Source: Candidatus Competibacter denitrificans Run_A_D11
Lineage (GTDB): Bacteria; Pseudomonadota; Gammaproteobacteria; Competibacterales; Competibacteraceae
Direction: 5' to 3'
DNA length: 64,000 bases
NCBI RefSeq assembly: GCF_001051235.1
Contig: NZ_CBTJ020000102.1
Span: 1-64,000 of the forward strand
Numbering within the stretch: the first letter of the stretch is position 1; every line of letters starts with the position of its first letter. The position numbers and the translations under genes are program-made. Of this stretch, positions 1-8,737 are shown one piece after another. The notes under the pieces are model-generated. The model did no database searches, was not told the origin of the DNA, and saw only the letters and a list, made by a program, of their open reading frames with translations.

Positions 1-51
1 CGCTATCAGAAACTGGATGTAGTCTTCATCTGTGACTTTCGGTGGGTTCAT
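1..51 (-). CDS. Transposase, N-terminal 17 residues only (cut by window edge)
   Basis: Reading leftwards from an ATG at 51-49, the first 17 codons give MNPPKVTDEDYIQFLIA, preceded by a good ribosome binding site (AGGAAGG at 60-54). This start resembles the first residues of a group of DDE transposases that begin MNPP..., from memory of the family. The nearby inverted repeat at 77-118 fits the end of an insertion sequence. Only 51 bases are inside the window, so family and intactness cannot be judged. It could instead be an unrelated gene. Confidence 0.5.
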   Translation of the reverse strand, partial: MNPPKVTDEDYIQFLIA

Positions 52-76
52 AACCTTCCTTATCGCTCTTTATCAA

Positions 77-118
77 CCAACTGCGTAACTCCTAATGAAT
101 TAGGAGTTACGCAGTTGG
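77..118. repeat. 19-bp perfect inverted repeat (probable insertion-sequence end)
   Basis: The arms CCAACTGCGTAACTCCTAA (77-95) and its exact reverse complement (100-118) are separated by 4 bases. The palindrome lies 26 bp upstream of the transposase start at 51. It is likely terminal or subterminal IS sequence, or two abutting ends. It could form a strong hairpin. Confidence 0.75.
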
Positions 119-200
119 ATCTCTAACACTCTGATTTTAAAAGAAATCGACTTGTGCGGTAGACAACCGAAATTTTCCATTAATCAATCACTTAGAATTT

Positions 201-217
201 CAACTGCGTAACTCCTA
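201..217. repeat. Third copy of the inverted-repeat arm
   Basis: CAACTGCGTAACTCCTA repeats the left arm of the 77-118 palindrome in the same orientation, without a partner arm. The 119-200 segment between the copies is AT-rich and holds no gene. It may be a solo end left by an element, or the true outer border of the element at the left edge. Confidence 0.6.
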
Positions 218-328
218 TGAATATTGAAATGTCTTTTATTCATAAGAAGGCATAAGGATTTTCCCTTATAAAACTGCTGTAGATTGTTGCGCTTTATTGC
301 CAGCAGGTGGACAACCAGTGGACAACAG

Positions 329-364
329 AAAAAATAAAGGGGCTAGGCTATCGCCTAACCCCTT
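329..364 (-). terminator. Rho-independent terminator after tRNA-Lys
   Basis: Read on the minus strand, a 12-bp stem (AAGGGGTTAGGC with GCCTAGCCCCTT, one G-U pair, 4-base loop) is followed by TATTTTTTC. The single mismatch on the plus strand becomes a G-U pair on the minus strand, so the terminator serves the tRNA and the tol-pal genes upstream. Confidence 0.85.
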
Positions 365-372
365 GTTTTATC

Positions 373-448
373 TGGTGGGCCGTGTGCGATTCGAACGCAC
401 GACCAACAGATTAAAAGTCTGCTGCTCTACCGACTGAGCTAACGGCCC
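373..448 (-). tRNA. tRNA-Lys (anticodon UUU)
   Basis: A 76-nt cloverleaf runs on the minus strand from GGGCCGU to an encoded CCA. The D stem is GCTC/GAGC, the anticodon stem GCAGA/TCTGT with loop CTTTTAA (anticodon TTT), and the T arm contains GTTCGAATC. It follows cpoB by 56 bases. In E. coli the lysT tRNA cluster also follows cpoB (ybgF), so this is a conserved arrangement. Confidence 0.97.
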
Positions 449-504
449 TAAAAGGTCGTCAATCCTACAACAATCGAACAAAATGGCAAGGGTTGATTGC
501 GTGA

Positions 505-1251
505 TCAGGGCAACATTTGCAAGCGCCGTTCGGCGAGACTAGCGGCTTGAGTGCCAGGGTAAACCTGGAGCAGCTTCTCAAACACTTCTCGTGCCCGTTC
601 GCTATCGCCTTGTTGTCCATAGATATAGCCGAGTTTCAGCAGTGCATCTGGCAAGCGCGCACTTTGCGGATAATGCAATCCCAAATCAATGAAAGCTTGC
701 TTGGCCGCACTGTAATTCTGGCTGAAGTAGTGGGATTCTCCCAGCCAATACTGGGCATCACCGACCAGAGCACCGTTGGGATAAGCTGCTAAAAAGCGCT
801 GGAAACGGGTCGCCGCCTCATCATACCGACCCTCGCGCAATTCCCCCAAAGCCGCATCAAAATCGGCCTGCTCAGTTCGTGCCGAGGCCGGCTCAGCCGG
901 TTGGGTGGTAACCGAATCAGTCGCCGCCGGCTGCACTGAAAGCGCGGGCGAGTGGGGAGTTTGCACTGAAGATGCGGGAGGCTGAACCATTTCCGGTTGC
1001 CCCTCCGCTGCCGGAGAAGAAGGTGGGACTGGGGCCGGTAGCGCACGTTGTTGCTGGATCTGTTCGATTCGATAGCGCTGGATTTCCAGTTGGCCTCGCA
1101 GGTGTCGAACCTCGGCTTCCAAACGCCCCACCCGTTCCACTAACTCCAAAGTCAGCTCATTGTTTGGCACGGGTTCGGCGTCAACGGCACCGAGGGGCGT
1201 AATGCCCCCCAATACCGCCAGCAAGGGCCAAAATAACCGGTAACGGGGCAT
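505..1251 (-). CDS. cpoB: CpoB (YbgF), cell division coordinator of the Tol-Pal system
   Basis: Periplasmic protein of 248 residues, close to the usual 250-270. It begins with a signal peptide (about residues 1-25, ending in GAVDA). A short coiled coil follows (about 35-68, rich in E, R, L and Q), matching the trimerising N-terminal region of CpoB. A Pro/Ser/Ala-rich linker leads to C-terminal TPR-like repeats (about 128-245, starting FDAALGELREGRYDEA). In E. coli CpoB links PBP1B and TolA during septation. It is the last protein gene of the tol-pal cluster, 12 bases after pal. Confidence 0.93.
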   Translation of the reverse strand: MPRYRLFWPLLAVLGGITPLGAVDAEPVPNNELTLELVERVGRLEAEVRHLRGQLEIQRYRIEQIQQQRALPAPVPPSSPAAEGQPEMVQPPASSVQTPHSPALSVQPAATDSVTTQPAEPASARTEQADFDAALGELREGRYDEAATRFQRFLAAYPNGALVGDAQYWLGESHYFSQNYSAAKQAFIDLGLHYPQSARLPDALLKLGYIYGQQGDSERAREVFEKLLQVYPGTQAASLAERRLQMLP

Positions 1252-1263
1252 GAGAATCAGCGA

Positions 1264-1866
1264 TCAGTACAAAATTTCTACCCGACGGTTCAAAGCGTAG
1301 CTCTGCTCGTCCTGACCGCCGGATGCCGGCCGTTCCTCACCATAACTCATGACCCGAATCTGCTGTGGAGAAACGCCCATCGCCACCATCACCTGACGGA
1401 CGGCATTCGCCCGCCGCTCGCCCAAGGCGATGTTGTATTCGCGACTGCCACGTTCGTCGGTATGCCCCTCCAATTGGGTAACCGCGCGGCTGTTACCCGC
1501 CAAGGCACGGGCATTGGCTTCGATGACCGGGCGACTTTCGGCGCGGATATTGGAACTATCGTATTCGAAATAAATGATCCGGTCAGCCGAGACCATACTA
1601 CCGCCCGTGCTACCCTTGGCAGGCTGACCACCACCGGCATAGTTGGCCGTACCGCCGCCACTGGTGTCGTAAGCGTCATAGTTACTCGGAGCTTGGCCGT
1701 AGGGATAGCTATAAGCTTCCGCCTGACCGGCGGCTTGCTGCTCGACGCCCTGGGGTTGGGCGGTCGCGTCTTGGGCATTCTCTTCGGTGTTTTCACCGGT
1801 TGAGGCGCAACTGGCCAACAACGCAAGTGAAGCGGCGGCGATCAACGTTCTGACAAAATAGTGCAT
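1264..1866 (-). CDS. pal: Pal, peptidoglycan-associated outer-membrane lipoprotein
   Basis: 200 residues. The signal peptide ends in the lipobox LASC, with C20 as the lipidated cysteine. A Gly/Ala/Tyr-rich linker (about 40-90) is longer than in E. coli Pal (173 aa in total). The OmpA-like peptidoglycan-binding domain occupies about 95-200, with YFEYDSSNIRAES at its start and the GHTDERGSREYN motif that contacts diaminopimelate. Pal anchors the outer membrane to the wall and binds TolB. It lies 34 bases after tolB and 12 before cpoB. Confidence 0.97.
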   Translation of the reverse strand: MHYFVRTLIAAASLALLASCASTGENTEENAQDATAQPQGVEQQAAGQAEAYSYPYGQAPSNYDAYDTSGGGTANYAGGGQPAKGSTGGSMVSADRIIYFEYDSSNIRAESRPVIEANARALAGNSRAVTQLEGHTDERGSREYNIALGERRANAVRQVMVAMGVSPQQIRVMSYGEERPASGGQDEQSYALNRRVEILY

Positions 1867-1900
1867 GGCTTCTTCCCTTCAATATTGAGTTAACAATCAG

Positions 1901-3100
1901 CTAGCGACTGTAAGGCGCCCAGACTGGATCACGCGCTCTGCCGCGCAAAACGAAATCTTGTTTGACGCCACCATCTACCGATATCGCGTTCAGCCGTTGG
2001 CCGTCCGAGTAAATGATCATTCTGCCGTTGGGGGCGAAACTGGGCGATTCGTCCAATCCACCGGAGGTCAGCACCCGAAATTGGCGCGTCTTCATATCCA
2101 GCACAGCGATATAAAATCGACTATTGCGCTGATGAACCATCGCGATATACCGGCCATCCGGCGAAACGGTCGGCTTGGCGTTGTAGCTCCCCTCGAAGGT
2201 CAACCGCTGGGCCGCGCCACCCCCTGGCCCAATGCGATACAGTTGCGGTGAGCCGCCGCGATCCGAGGTAAAGACCACGCTGCCATCAGGCAGCCAGACC
2301 GGCTCGGTATCAATGGCGCTTCCGTTGGTGAGACGAACCGGGTTCGGGCTGCCCAGATCCAGGGAATAAATTTCTGGGTTACCGTCTTTGGACAAGGTAA
2401 ACGCCAGGCGTTGCCCGTTCGGTGCCCATGAGGGAGCACCGTTGATGCCTGGGGCCGCCGAGACGGTACGCCGGGCGCCGGTGTAGACTTCTTGGACGAC
2501 AATCTGGGGCCGGCGCCCTTCGAAAGAGACATAGGCCAGCCTGGAACCATCCGGCGACCAGGCTGGAGACATGATGGGCTGGGTGGAACGCAAAATCACT
2601 TTCGGATTCTGGCCGTCGGCGTCGGCGATCACTAGGAACCACGAGCCGCCACCGGCGGTGACAAAGGCGATCCGGGTACCGGATAAGCCCTTTTCACCGG
2701 TGAGTTTCTCGTAGATCAGATCGCTGATGCGATGGGCCACCGGCCGCAATTGATTGGGTGGTACATCAAAAGACAGGTTTAACAGTTGGCTACCCTGTGC
2801 TCCGGCCAACTGGAAGCGCACGACATAACCGCGCGAACCGCCAGGACTGGCCTGCCCAGTGACGGCATAGTCGGCCCGCACGTCTGGAGATTGGGGGGCG
2901 AATTTCCCGGTACGCTTGAGATCGGATGCAATGATGCCGGCGATATTTTCCGATGCACCTCCCGCAAACGGTGCAATGGCGATAGGAATACCGCCACCCT
3001 GAATGCCTTTGGTCACATCAATGGTCAGTTCGGCATGGGCAAGCGACCCGCTTCCCACCAGGAGCATCAATGCTCCAAAAATTTTCAAAAACGCTTTCAA
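1901..3100 (-). CDS. tolB: TolB, periplasmic beta-propeller of the Tol-Pal system
   Basis: 399 residues. A signal peptide ends at SLAHA (about residue 23), followed by the N-terminal D1 domain and a six-bladed propeller with repeated SPAWSPDG/APSWAPNG/PTVSPDG motifs. TolB shuttles between Pal and TolA. The start codon is TTG, supported by a GAGGAG ribosome binding site 8 bases upstream. The next in-frame ATG (codon 12) would cut into the signal peptide. It sits between tolA and pal. Confidence 0.96.
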   Translation of the reverse strand: MKAFLKIFGALMLLVGSGSLAHAELTIDVTKGIQGGGIPIAIAPFAGGASENIAGIIASDLKRTGKFAPQSPDVRADYAVTGQASPGGSRGYVVRFQLAGAQGSQLLNLSFDVPPNQLRPVAHRISDLIYEKLTGEKGLSGTRIAFVTAGGGSWFLVIADADGQNPKVILRSTQPIMSPAWSPDGSRLAYVSFEGRRPQIVVQEVYTGARRTVSAAPGINGAPSWAPNGQRLAFTLSKDGNPEIYSLDLGSPNPVRLTNGSAIDTEPVWLPDGSVVFTSDRGGSPQLYRIGPGGGAAQRLTFEGSYNAKPTVSPDGRYIAMVHQRNSRFYIAVLDMKTRQFRVLTSGGLDESPSFAPNGRMIIYSDGQRLNAISVDGGVKQDFVLRGRARDPVWAPYSR

Positions 3101-3160
3101 CGACTGATCTCCTCAACAACGCCAATCTTAAGTGTAAGTGCAGTGGTTTAAACGCATAGC

Positions 3161-4822
3161 TTACTTCGGTCGGAATCTCAGAATAAAGGTGGGGCGCAAC
3201 TCTTGCGCCACTGCCGGATCGGCCGGCATGGGCAACGGTGACGCCCGACGGGCAGCGGCAACCGCCGAATTGTCAAATAAGCTGTCACCGCTACCTTTCA
3301 CCACTTGTACGTTGGTCACTTGCCCGGAACCGGTGATTGTGATTCTCAGCAAACAAACCAAGCCTCCCTCACTACTGGCAAGAGGAGTCCAGTGCCGCTC
3401 GACATAAGGCCCGATCACGTTACCGGCGTGGGCAGTAGCGGTGGCCTTGGCGTGTTCTTGTGCAGCCAGTTTTTGTGCCAGCGCGCGTGCTTCTTCCGCT
3501 TTGCGCCGCGCCTCTTCTGCTGCTTGCCGTTTGGCTTCTTCGGCAGCGGCGGCGCGTTTTGCTTCCGCCGCAGCCTCCCGCTTCGCTTCCTCGGCAGCAG
3601 CTCGCTTGGCTTCTTCCGCCGCTGCTCGCTTCGCTTCAGCGGCTGCTTGCCGTTTAGCCTCTTCGGCAGCGGCTCGCTTGGCTTCCGCCGCAGCCTCCCG
3701 CTTGGCTTCCTCAGCGGCAGCCCGCTTGGCTTCTTCCGCCGCTGCTCGCTTCGCCTCTGTGGCTGCTTGACGCTTGGCCTCAGCAGCGGCTTGTTGCCTC
3801 GCTTCCGCCGCCGCCTGTTGTCTGGCCTCTGCGGCTGCTTGACGCTTCGCTTCTTCGGCGGCAGCCCGCTTGGCTTCTTCCGTCGCTGCTCGCTTCGCCT
3901 CTGCGGCTGCTTGACGCTTGGCCTCAGCAGCGGCTTGTTGTCTGGCCTCTAACGCTGCTTGACGCTTGGCCTCGGCGGTCGCTTCCCGTTTTGCTTCTTC
4001 GGCTGCGGCCCGTTTCGCCTCTGCGGCTGCTTGACGCTTGGCCTCAGCAGCGGCTTGTTGCCTCGCTTCCGCAGCAGCTTGTTGTCTGGCTTCTACGGCT
4101 GCTTGACGCTTGGCCTCCTCGGCAGCGATCCGCCTGGCTTCTTCCGCGGCCTCCTGCTTCGCCTCAGCGGCCGCTTGTCGTTTTGCCTCTTGGGCGGCTT
4201 CCCGCTTGGTTTCCACAAGGGCTAGCCGTTTGGCTTCCTCAGCCGCCTTACGCTTGGCTTCCTGAGCCTGCCGTTTGGCTTCTTCGGCCGCTTGTCGTTT
4301 TGCCGCTTCCGCCGCTTCCCGCTGTCTCTCCTCGGCAGCGGCACGCCTCACTTCTGCGGCTTCCTTCCGTCTGGCTTCTTCCGCAGCCTCCCGCTTCGCC
4401 TCCTCTGCCTGGCGTTTGGCCTCCTCAGCCGCTTCTCGCCTGGCCTCTGCATCCGCCTCTTGCTTCGCCGCTTCCGCCGCTTCCCGTCGCGCCTCTTCTG
4501 CTCGTTGACGGCGGATCTCCGCTTGTCTGCGTTCCTCCGCCAGACGAGCTTCCCGTTCAGCGCGAGCTAAGCGCGCTTGTCGCTCCGCTTCTTCATGCTG
4601 ACGCTTGCGCTCTTCTTCCGCCTGGCGTGCCAATTCTTCTCGAACAGCCAATTCATCAATCACCTCGGCTGGAATCGGCTGAATCTCCTCCGGCGGAAGA
4701 TGCGGCGCGCCGGTGGTAAGATTCAAGTTGAGCAACAAAAAGATCAGGGCGAGGGCGTGGATGGCGACTGTAGCCACCCCTGCCACAATATCCTGAGTTT
4801 TGGTGCCACGCTCCAGTTGCAT
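3161..4822 (-). CDS. tolA: TolA, inner-membrane energy transducer with an extended helical domain
   Basis: 553 residues against about 420 in E. coli. One membrane segment lies near residues 13-35. Residues of about 65-450 form an Ala/Glu/Lys/Arg/Gln-rich helix made of near-repeats such as EEAKRAAAEEAKR, which spans the periplasm. The C-terminal domain III (about 455-553, VIGPYVERHW to FILRFRPK) binds TolB, CpoB and Pal. TolA transmits the proton-motive force from TolQR to the envelope. The length gain is entirely in domain II. It starts 9 bases after tolR. Confidence 0.96.
   Translation of the reverse strand: MQLERGTKTQDIVAGVATVAIHALALIFLLLNLNLTTGAPHLPPEEIQPIPAEVIDELAVREELARQAEEERKRQHEEAERQARLARAEREARLAEERRQAEIRRQRAEEARREAAEAAKQEADAEARREAAEEAKRQAEEAKREAAEEARRKEAAEVRRAAAEERQREAAEAAKRQAAEEAKRQAQEAKRKAAEEAKRLALVETKREAAQEAKRQAAAEAKQEAAEEARRIAAEEAKRQAAVEARQQAAAEARQQAAAEAKRQAAAEAKRAAAEEAKREATAEAKRQAALEARQQAAAEAKRQAAAEAKRAATEEAKRAAAEEAKRQAAAEARQQAAAEARQQAAAEAKRQAATEAKRAAAEEAKRAAAEEAKREAAAEAKRAAAEEAKRQAAAEAKRAAAEEAKRAAAEEAKREAAAEAKRAAAAEEAKRQAAEEARRKAEEARALAQKLAAQEHAKATATAHAGNVIGPYVERHWTPLASSEGGLVCLLRITITGSGQVTNVQVVKGSGDSLFDNSAVAAARRASPLPMPADPAVAQELRPTFILRFRPK
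3460..4620 (-). repeat. Imperfect tandem repeat encoding the TolA helix
   Basis: Degenerate short repeats encode alternating AAEEAKR, AAAEAKR and AAAEARQQ units. Units of about 24-90 bases recur nearly verbatim between about 3480 and 4100, consistent with recent expansion by slippage or unequal recombination. The repetition creates long open frames on the other strand that are not genes. Confidence 0.85.
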
Positions 4823-4831
4823 CGGTTAGTA

Positions 4832-5287
4832 CTAAGGTGGAATCGATTGCCCATCGGGCGGGGCTGTGGACAACCCAACCTTGGCTGCTCCCGCATCTCG
4901 CAGAACGGCCATTGCCTTGATTACGTCATCGTACTTCAGCTCTCGGTCGGCCCGTACCAACACCGGGGGCTGCGGTTTCCGGCTTAAACGCTCACGGATA
5001 TCCGCCAGACGCGGCTCTAGGCTTGCGCAATTCACCGACTCCGCTTTTTCTGAGCCGACATTGAGATAGCACAGGCCATTTTTCTGAACCGACAACACGA
5101 CCACTTCGGTATCCCGCTCTTTGGTATCGATCCTCTCGGCCGCCGCCTTGGGAAGATCCACTTCAACCCCCTGATTGAGCAAGGGTGCTGTAACCATGAA
5201 AATGACCAGCAACACCAACATCACGTCGATGTAGGGGACGATATTGATTTCCGCTTTCAGACGACCGTGCGAACTGCGGCGAGCCAT
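4832..5287 (-). CDS. tolR: TolR, ion-channel subunit of the Tol-Pal motor
   Basis: 151 residues (E. coli 142). The ExbD/TolR pattern is clear: a short basic N-terminus, then a single membrane helix with the proton-carrying Asp (D21 in INIVPYIDVMLVLLVIF), then a periplasmic domain. It pairs with TolQ to form the stator that energises TolA. It begins 3 bases after tolQ and ends 9 before tolA, so it is almost certainly in the same transcript. The C-terminal 25 residues are Pro/Gly-rich. Confidence 0.96.
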   Translation of the reverse strand: MARRSSHGRLKAEINIVPYIDVMLVLLVIFMVTAPLLNQGVEVDLPKAAAERIDTKERDTEVVVLSVQKNGLCYLNVGSEKAESVNCASLEPRLADIRERLSRKPQPPVLVRADRELKYDDVIKAMAVLRDAGAAKVGLSTAPPDGQSIPP

Positions 5288-5290
5288 GGC

Positions 5291-6016
5291 TTAACCTTGC
5301 GGGGCCGCAGCGCGGGCAGCGGCATCGGCATAGCTCTTGCGCAAACTATAAGACTGGCGCTGCAAGATATTTGAGAACTCTTCCATGAACGTCTCATAAC
5401 GATTGGCCAAACGGTCCACCTCATGGGCATAGCGATTATAAAAAATGACGGCGGGAATCGCTGCAAACAAGCCCATCGCGGTCGCAATCAAAGCCTCCGC
5501 AATACCCGGCGCTACCTGTGCCAGGGTCGCCTGCTGGACCAATCCCAGCGCTCGGAACGCATTCATGATGCCCCAAACGGTGCCGAACAGCCCAATATAA
5601 GGACTGGTCGAACCGGTCGTCGCCAGCAATGACAAATACGTTTCCAAGTCGTCCAATTCGCGTGAACCGGCCGCGCGCATCGCCCGCTGAGCGCCGCTAA
5701 CCACCGATTCAGGATCGACGTTCGGCTGAGCGCGCAATCGCAGAAACTCTTGAAAACCAGCCAGAAAAATCGCCTCCATCCCCGCCACGACTTCTTTTTG
5801 ACGGCTGACGCGCGAGTAGAGCGAGGCCAGTTCAATCCCGGACCAAAAATCGTCTTCGAACTGGTCGGTAGCCCGCTTGGCCGAGGCCAGCACCAAGCCC
5901 TTCTTGACGATCACCCACCATGACCCCAAAGAGACCAGCGCCAGCGCCAGCATGATCAACTGCACGATCAAACTGGCGTTAGCGATCAAACTCCAAAACG
6001 ACAAATCATGGGTCAC
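5291..6016 (-). CDS. tolQ: TolQ, proton channel subunit of the Tol-Pal motor
   Basis: 241 residues, within the usual 225-240. It belongs to the MotA/TolQ/ExbB family with three membrane helices. The conserved GLFGTVWGIMNAF motif lies before the second helix and VAPGIAEALIATAMGLFAAIPA in the third. The start is GTG with an AGGAGGGG site about 8 bases upstream, overlapping the end of ybgC by 11 bases. It assembles with TolR as the ion-driven stator in the inner membrane. Confidence 0.96.
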   Translation of the reverse strand: MTHDLSFWSLIANASLIVQLIMLALALVSLGSWWVIVKKGLVLASAKRATDQFEDDFWSGIELASLYSRVSRQKEVVAGMEAIFLAGFQEFLRLRAQPNVDPESVVSGAQRAMRAAGSRELDDLETYLSLLATTGSTSPYIGLFGTVWGIMNAFRALGLVQQATLAQVAPGIAEALIATAMGLFAAIPAVIFYNRYAHEVDRLANRYETFMEEFSNILQRQSYSLRKSYADAAARAAAPQG

Positions 6017-6425
6017 CTACATCCCCTCCTCTCTCCCCCAATAATTCCCGAGGAATCCGGCGTGCTCGGAACGTTTGCGCGTCAATACAAGCCACCCGAA
6101 CCCGCGCAGCACAAAGCACCTGGGCGGACGGATCGCGCTCGACGGTTTGCTCAAATACCAGCGTGGCTCCTCGCGCCTCCACCACTCGACTCACCACCGC
6201 CAAGAGGTCGTTAAAGTGCGCCGGCTGCTGATAGTCAATGCTCAGTGACCGTACCGCGAACATGAGGCGTTGATCGCGCAGCAGTGCATCTTGCTCGAAG
6301 CCGTGCGCGCGCAACCATTCGGTGCGGGCACGCTCCATAAATTTTAGATAATTGGCATAATAAACCACACCGCCGCTATCGGTATCTTCGTAATAGACCC
6401 GGACCGGCCAAACAAATTTATCCAT
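6006..6425 (-). CDS. ybgC: YbgC, tol-pal-associated acyl-CoA thioesterase
   Basis: 139 residues of the hot-dog fold. The active-site motif YYEDTDSGGVVYYANYLKFMERAR, with the catalytic Asp, is at about residues 11-34. It hydrolyses short acyl-CoA or acyl-ACP and associates with phospholipid synthesis enzymes in E. coli. It is the first gene of the tol-pal cluster. Its 67-bp upstream region is shared with the divergent EF-hand gene and should hold both promoters. Confidence 0.95.
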   Translation of the reverse strand: MDKFVWPVRVYYEDTDSGGVVYYANYLKFMERARTEWLRAHGFEQDALLRDQRLMFAVRSLSIDYQQPAHFNDLLAVVSRVVEARGATLVFEQTVERDPSAQVLCAARVRVACIDAQTFRARRIPRELLGERGGDVGDP

Positions 6426-6492
6426 GTTCCGTTAAAATCCCGCAATCACGTTTAACTGAAGCTGAATCACCGCACCCCGGCGGAGGACTCTA

Positions 6493-6975
6493 ATGCGTAT
6501 TTTGATTCTATCGGCTCTATTATTAGCAGTATCCCCTGCCTTCGCCGTAGCCCCGTTGACATTCGAGGAAACCGATACCGACGGCGACGGCCTGATCAGC
6601 GCTGATGAAGCTGCCAATGTCGAAGGGCTGGATTTCGAAGCCGCCGACAACGACCACGATGGCACGCTCACGGTGGACGAGTACGAAATCGCTTTGGAGA
6701 ACTTACCGCCGGATACCGACGCTAACTCTCCCAACGAAGCCGACGAAGCCGACGAACCAGACAAGCCGACCCCTCCCGCAACCCCAACAACTGCGCCGAC
6801 GCCAGCCAAACCGACGGTCGGTGCTAATCCCCCCGCGCAGACACCAGCGAGCGCGCCGCAGGTCAAATCGCCGCCTAGTACACCTTCAGGCAATACCAGC
6901 GCACCACCCGCGACGCCATCAACCCCACCAACTCCACCAGCTTCGCCAACTCCACCGACTCCACCCAAACCCTAA
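6493..6975 (+). CDS. Secreted EF-hand protein with a proline-rich tail
   Basis: 160 residues. The signal peptide (1-18, ending AFA) is followed by two 12-residue EF-hand loops: D28-E39 (DTDGDGLISADE) and D52-E63 (DNDHDGTLTVDE), both with acidic residues at the calcium-coordinating positions. Residues of about 73-160 are a low-complexity Pro/Thr/Ala/Ser tail resembling a wall-spanning spacer. A strong GGAGGA ribosome binding site precedes the ATG. It is transcribed away from ybgC and ends 4 bases from the convergent end of ruvB. It is probably a periplasmic calcium-binding protein of unknown role. Confidence 0.85.
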   Translation: MRILILSALLLAVSPAFAVAPLTFEETDTDGDGLISADEAANVEGLDFEAADNDHDGTLTVDEYEIALENLPPDTDANSPNEADEADEPDKPTPPATPTTAPTPAKPTVGANPPAQTPASAPQVKSPPSTPSGNTSAPPATPSTPPTPPASPTPPTPPKP

Positions 6976-6979
6976 TCAG

Positions 6980-8026
6980 CTAGGCGTCTGGACCAAACAA
7001 ATCCCCGCTACCGGCCGGATTGCCGACAGCCGTCAGCCCGAAATGGCGATAAGCGTGCGCTGTTGCCACCCGCCCACGCGGGGTACGCATTAAAAAACCC
7101 TGCTGAATCAGAAACGGTTCTAACACGTCTTCAATGGTGCCGCGCTCTTCGCTCAGGGCCGCCGACAGAGTATCCAGACCCACCGGCCCGCCACCAAACT
7201 TATCAATCATCAGCCACAGCAAGCGCCGGTCCTGCTCATCGAAACCGCGATCATCCACTTTCAGCAAATCCAGAGCCAGTTTAGCGACCTCGACAGTGAT
7301 CCGCCCATCCGCGCGGACCTGCGCGAAATCGCGCACGCGCCGCAGCAGCCGATTAGCAATGCGTGGCGTGCCCCGCGAACGGCGACCAATCTCCATCGCG
7401 CCCTCGGGGCAATCGGTCTCAATGGCGAGAATCCGCGCCGACCGGGCCACGATTTCGGTCAATTCCTCCGGCGTGTAAAACTCCAGGCGATGCACAATCC
7501 CAAAACGGTCGCGCAGCGGCGAGGTCAACAAACCCGCGCGAGTCGTGGCACCGACCAGGGTAAACGGCGGTAAATCGAGCTTGATCGACCGGGCCGCCGG
7601 CCCTTCACCGATCAGAATATCGATCTGGTAATCCTCCATCGCCGGATATAACACTTCCTCTACGACCGGGCTTAAGCGATGAATCTCGTCGATGAACAAC
7701 ACATCGCGTGGCTCCAGATTGGTCAGCAGCGCCGCCAGATCGCCGGGTCGTTCAATGACCGGCCCCGATGTCTGGCGCAGGTTGACGCCCATTTCAGCGG
7801 CGACGATATGCGCCAGCGTCGTTTTGCCCAGGCCTGGTGGCCCGAACAGTAAAACATGATCTAGCGCCTCACTGCGTCCGCGCGCGGCTTGGATATAAAT
7901 CTCCAGTTGCTCACGCATGGCTTGCTGACCGATGTATTCGGCCAAGCGGCGTGGGCGCACTGCCCGATCCAGCGTGGCATCCTCACTGCGCGCGGTCGGG
8001 GAGATGAGACGATCCGATGGTTCCAT
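6980..8026 (-). CDS. ruvB: RuvB, Holliday junction branch-migration ATPase
   Basis: 348 residues (E. coli 336). AAA+ ATPase with Walker [11 protein letters not shown] near residue 63, Walker B FIDEIHRL and the sensor [11 protein letters not shown]-terminal winged helix (about 265-335) contains the RTPRGRVAT segment. With RuvA it drives branch migration and with RuvC resolves junctions. It lies 102 bases after ruvA, a larger gap than the others in this cluster. Confidence 0.98.
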   Translation of the reverse strand: MEPSDRLISPTARSEDATLDRAVRPRRLAEYIGQQAMREQLEIYIQAARGRSEALDHVLLFGPPGLGKTTLAHIVAAEMGVNLRQTSGPVIERPGDLAALLTNLEPRDVLFIDEIHRLSPVVEEVLYPAMEDYQIDILIGEGPAARSIKLDLPPFTLVGATTRAGLLTSPLRDRFGIVHRLEFYTPEELTEIVARSARILAIETDCPEGAMEIGRRSRGTPRIANRLLRRVRDFAQVRADGRITVEVAKLALDLLKVDDRGFDEQDRRLLWLMIDKFGGGPVGLDTLSAALSEERGTIEDVLEPFLIQQGFLMRTPRGRVATAHAYRHFGLTAVGNPAGSGDLFGPDA

Positions 8027-8128
8027 GGCGATGGTGATTTAGGACGAATTGGGGAAATGTGTCACAGCCAACGGTCAGGGCATGTGACCGGCATTGGAAC
8101 GACTAACACGAAGGCAGAGACACTCCAC

Positions 8129-8737
8129 TCAGCGGCGCACGCTGGCTTGCAACGCCTGCCGGATAATCGCTTCGCTGGTTAATCCTTCCGGCGCGATGGT
8201 TTGCACCATCCGCGCAGCGTCTGGCAATCGGTAGCCCAGCGCCACCAAAGCGCTGATGGCGTCATCGACCGGGTTAATGGCCAGGGCACCTGAGCGCTCA
8301 CCGGGTAAGGTCACTACTGTGGGATCTAGGCCCAGCTCGCCGACGCGATCACGCATCTCAATGATCAGGCGCTCAGCGGTTTTTTTGCCAATGCCGGGCA
8401 AACGGGTCAGCGCGGCTGCGTCGCCCTCGCGCACACAACGGCCAAACAGATCCACGCTCATTCCCGACAAGATCAGCAAGGCGACGCGCGGCCCGATACC
8501 GGTCACCCGGATCAGATTACGAAACAGCGCTCGCTCGCTCGGCGTCGCAAATCCATACAGCGTGTGAGCGTCTTCGCGCACGGCCAGATGCGTATGCAGC
8601 ATGACGTCCGCGCCGATCTCCGGTAAGGTTTGGAATGTGGTCAGCGATGCCTCCAACTCGTAGCCCACTCCATTGGCGTCAATCAGCAGCCAGGGCGGTT
8701 GCTTCCAGGCCAGCACGCCGCGCAAACGACCGATCAC
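8129..8737 (-). CDS. ruvA: RuvA, Holliday junction DNA-binding subunit
   Basis: 202 residues from a GTG at 8737 (VIGRLRG, matching the family's usual MIGRLRG start; E. coli 203 aa). It has an N-terminal OB fold, helix-hairpin-helix motifs ([10 protein letters not shown] and [13 protein letters not shown]) and a C-terminal domain III that contacts RuvB. The GTG overlaps the ruvC stop as GTGA, with GGGAG upstream, which settles the start against a longer open frame to 8806. Confidence 0.97.
   Translation of the reverse strand: MIGRLRGVLAWKQPPWLLIDANGVGYELEASLTTFQTLPEIGADVMLHTHLAVREDAHTLYGFATPSERALFRNLIRVTGIGPRVALLILSGMSVDLFGRCVREGDAAALTRLPGIGKKTAERLIIEMRDRVGELGLDPTVVTLPGERSGALAINPVDDAISALVALGYRLPDAARMVQTIAPEGLTSEAIIRQALQASVRR

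Noticed and set aside
3305..4719. Long open frames on the plus strand opposite tolA, rich in Leu, Arg, Ala and Ser
   Set aside because: They are mirror frames of the Ala/Glu/Lys repeat and have no protein-like features.
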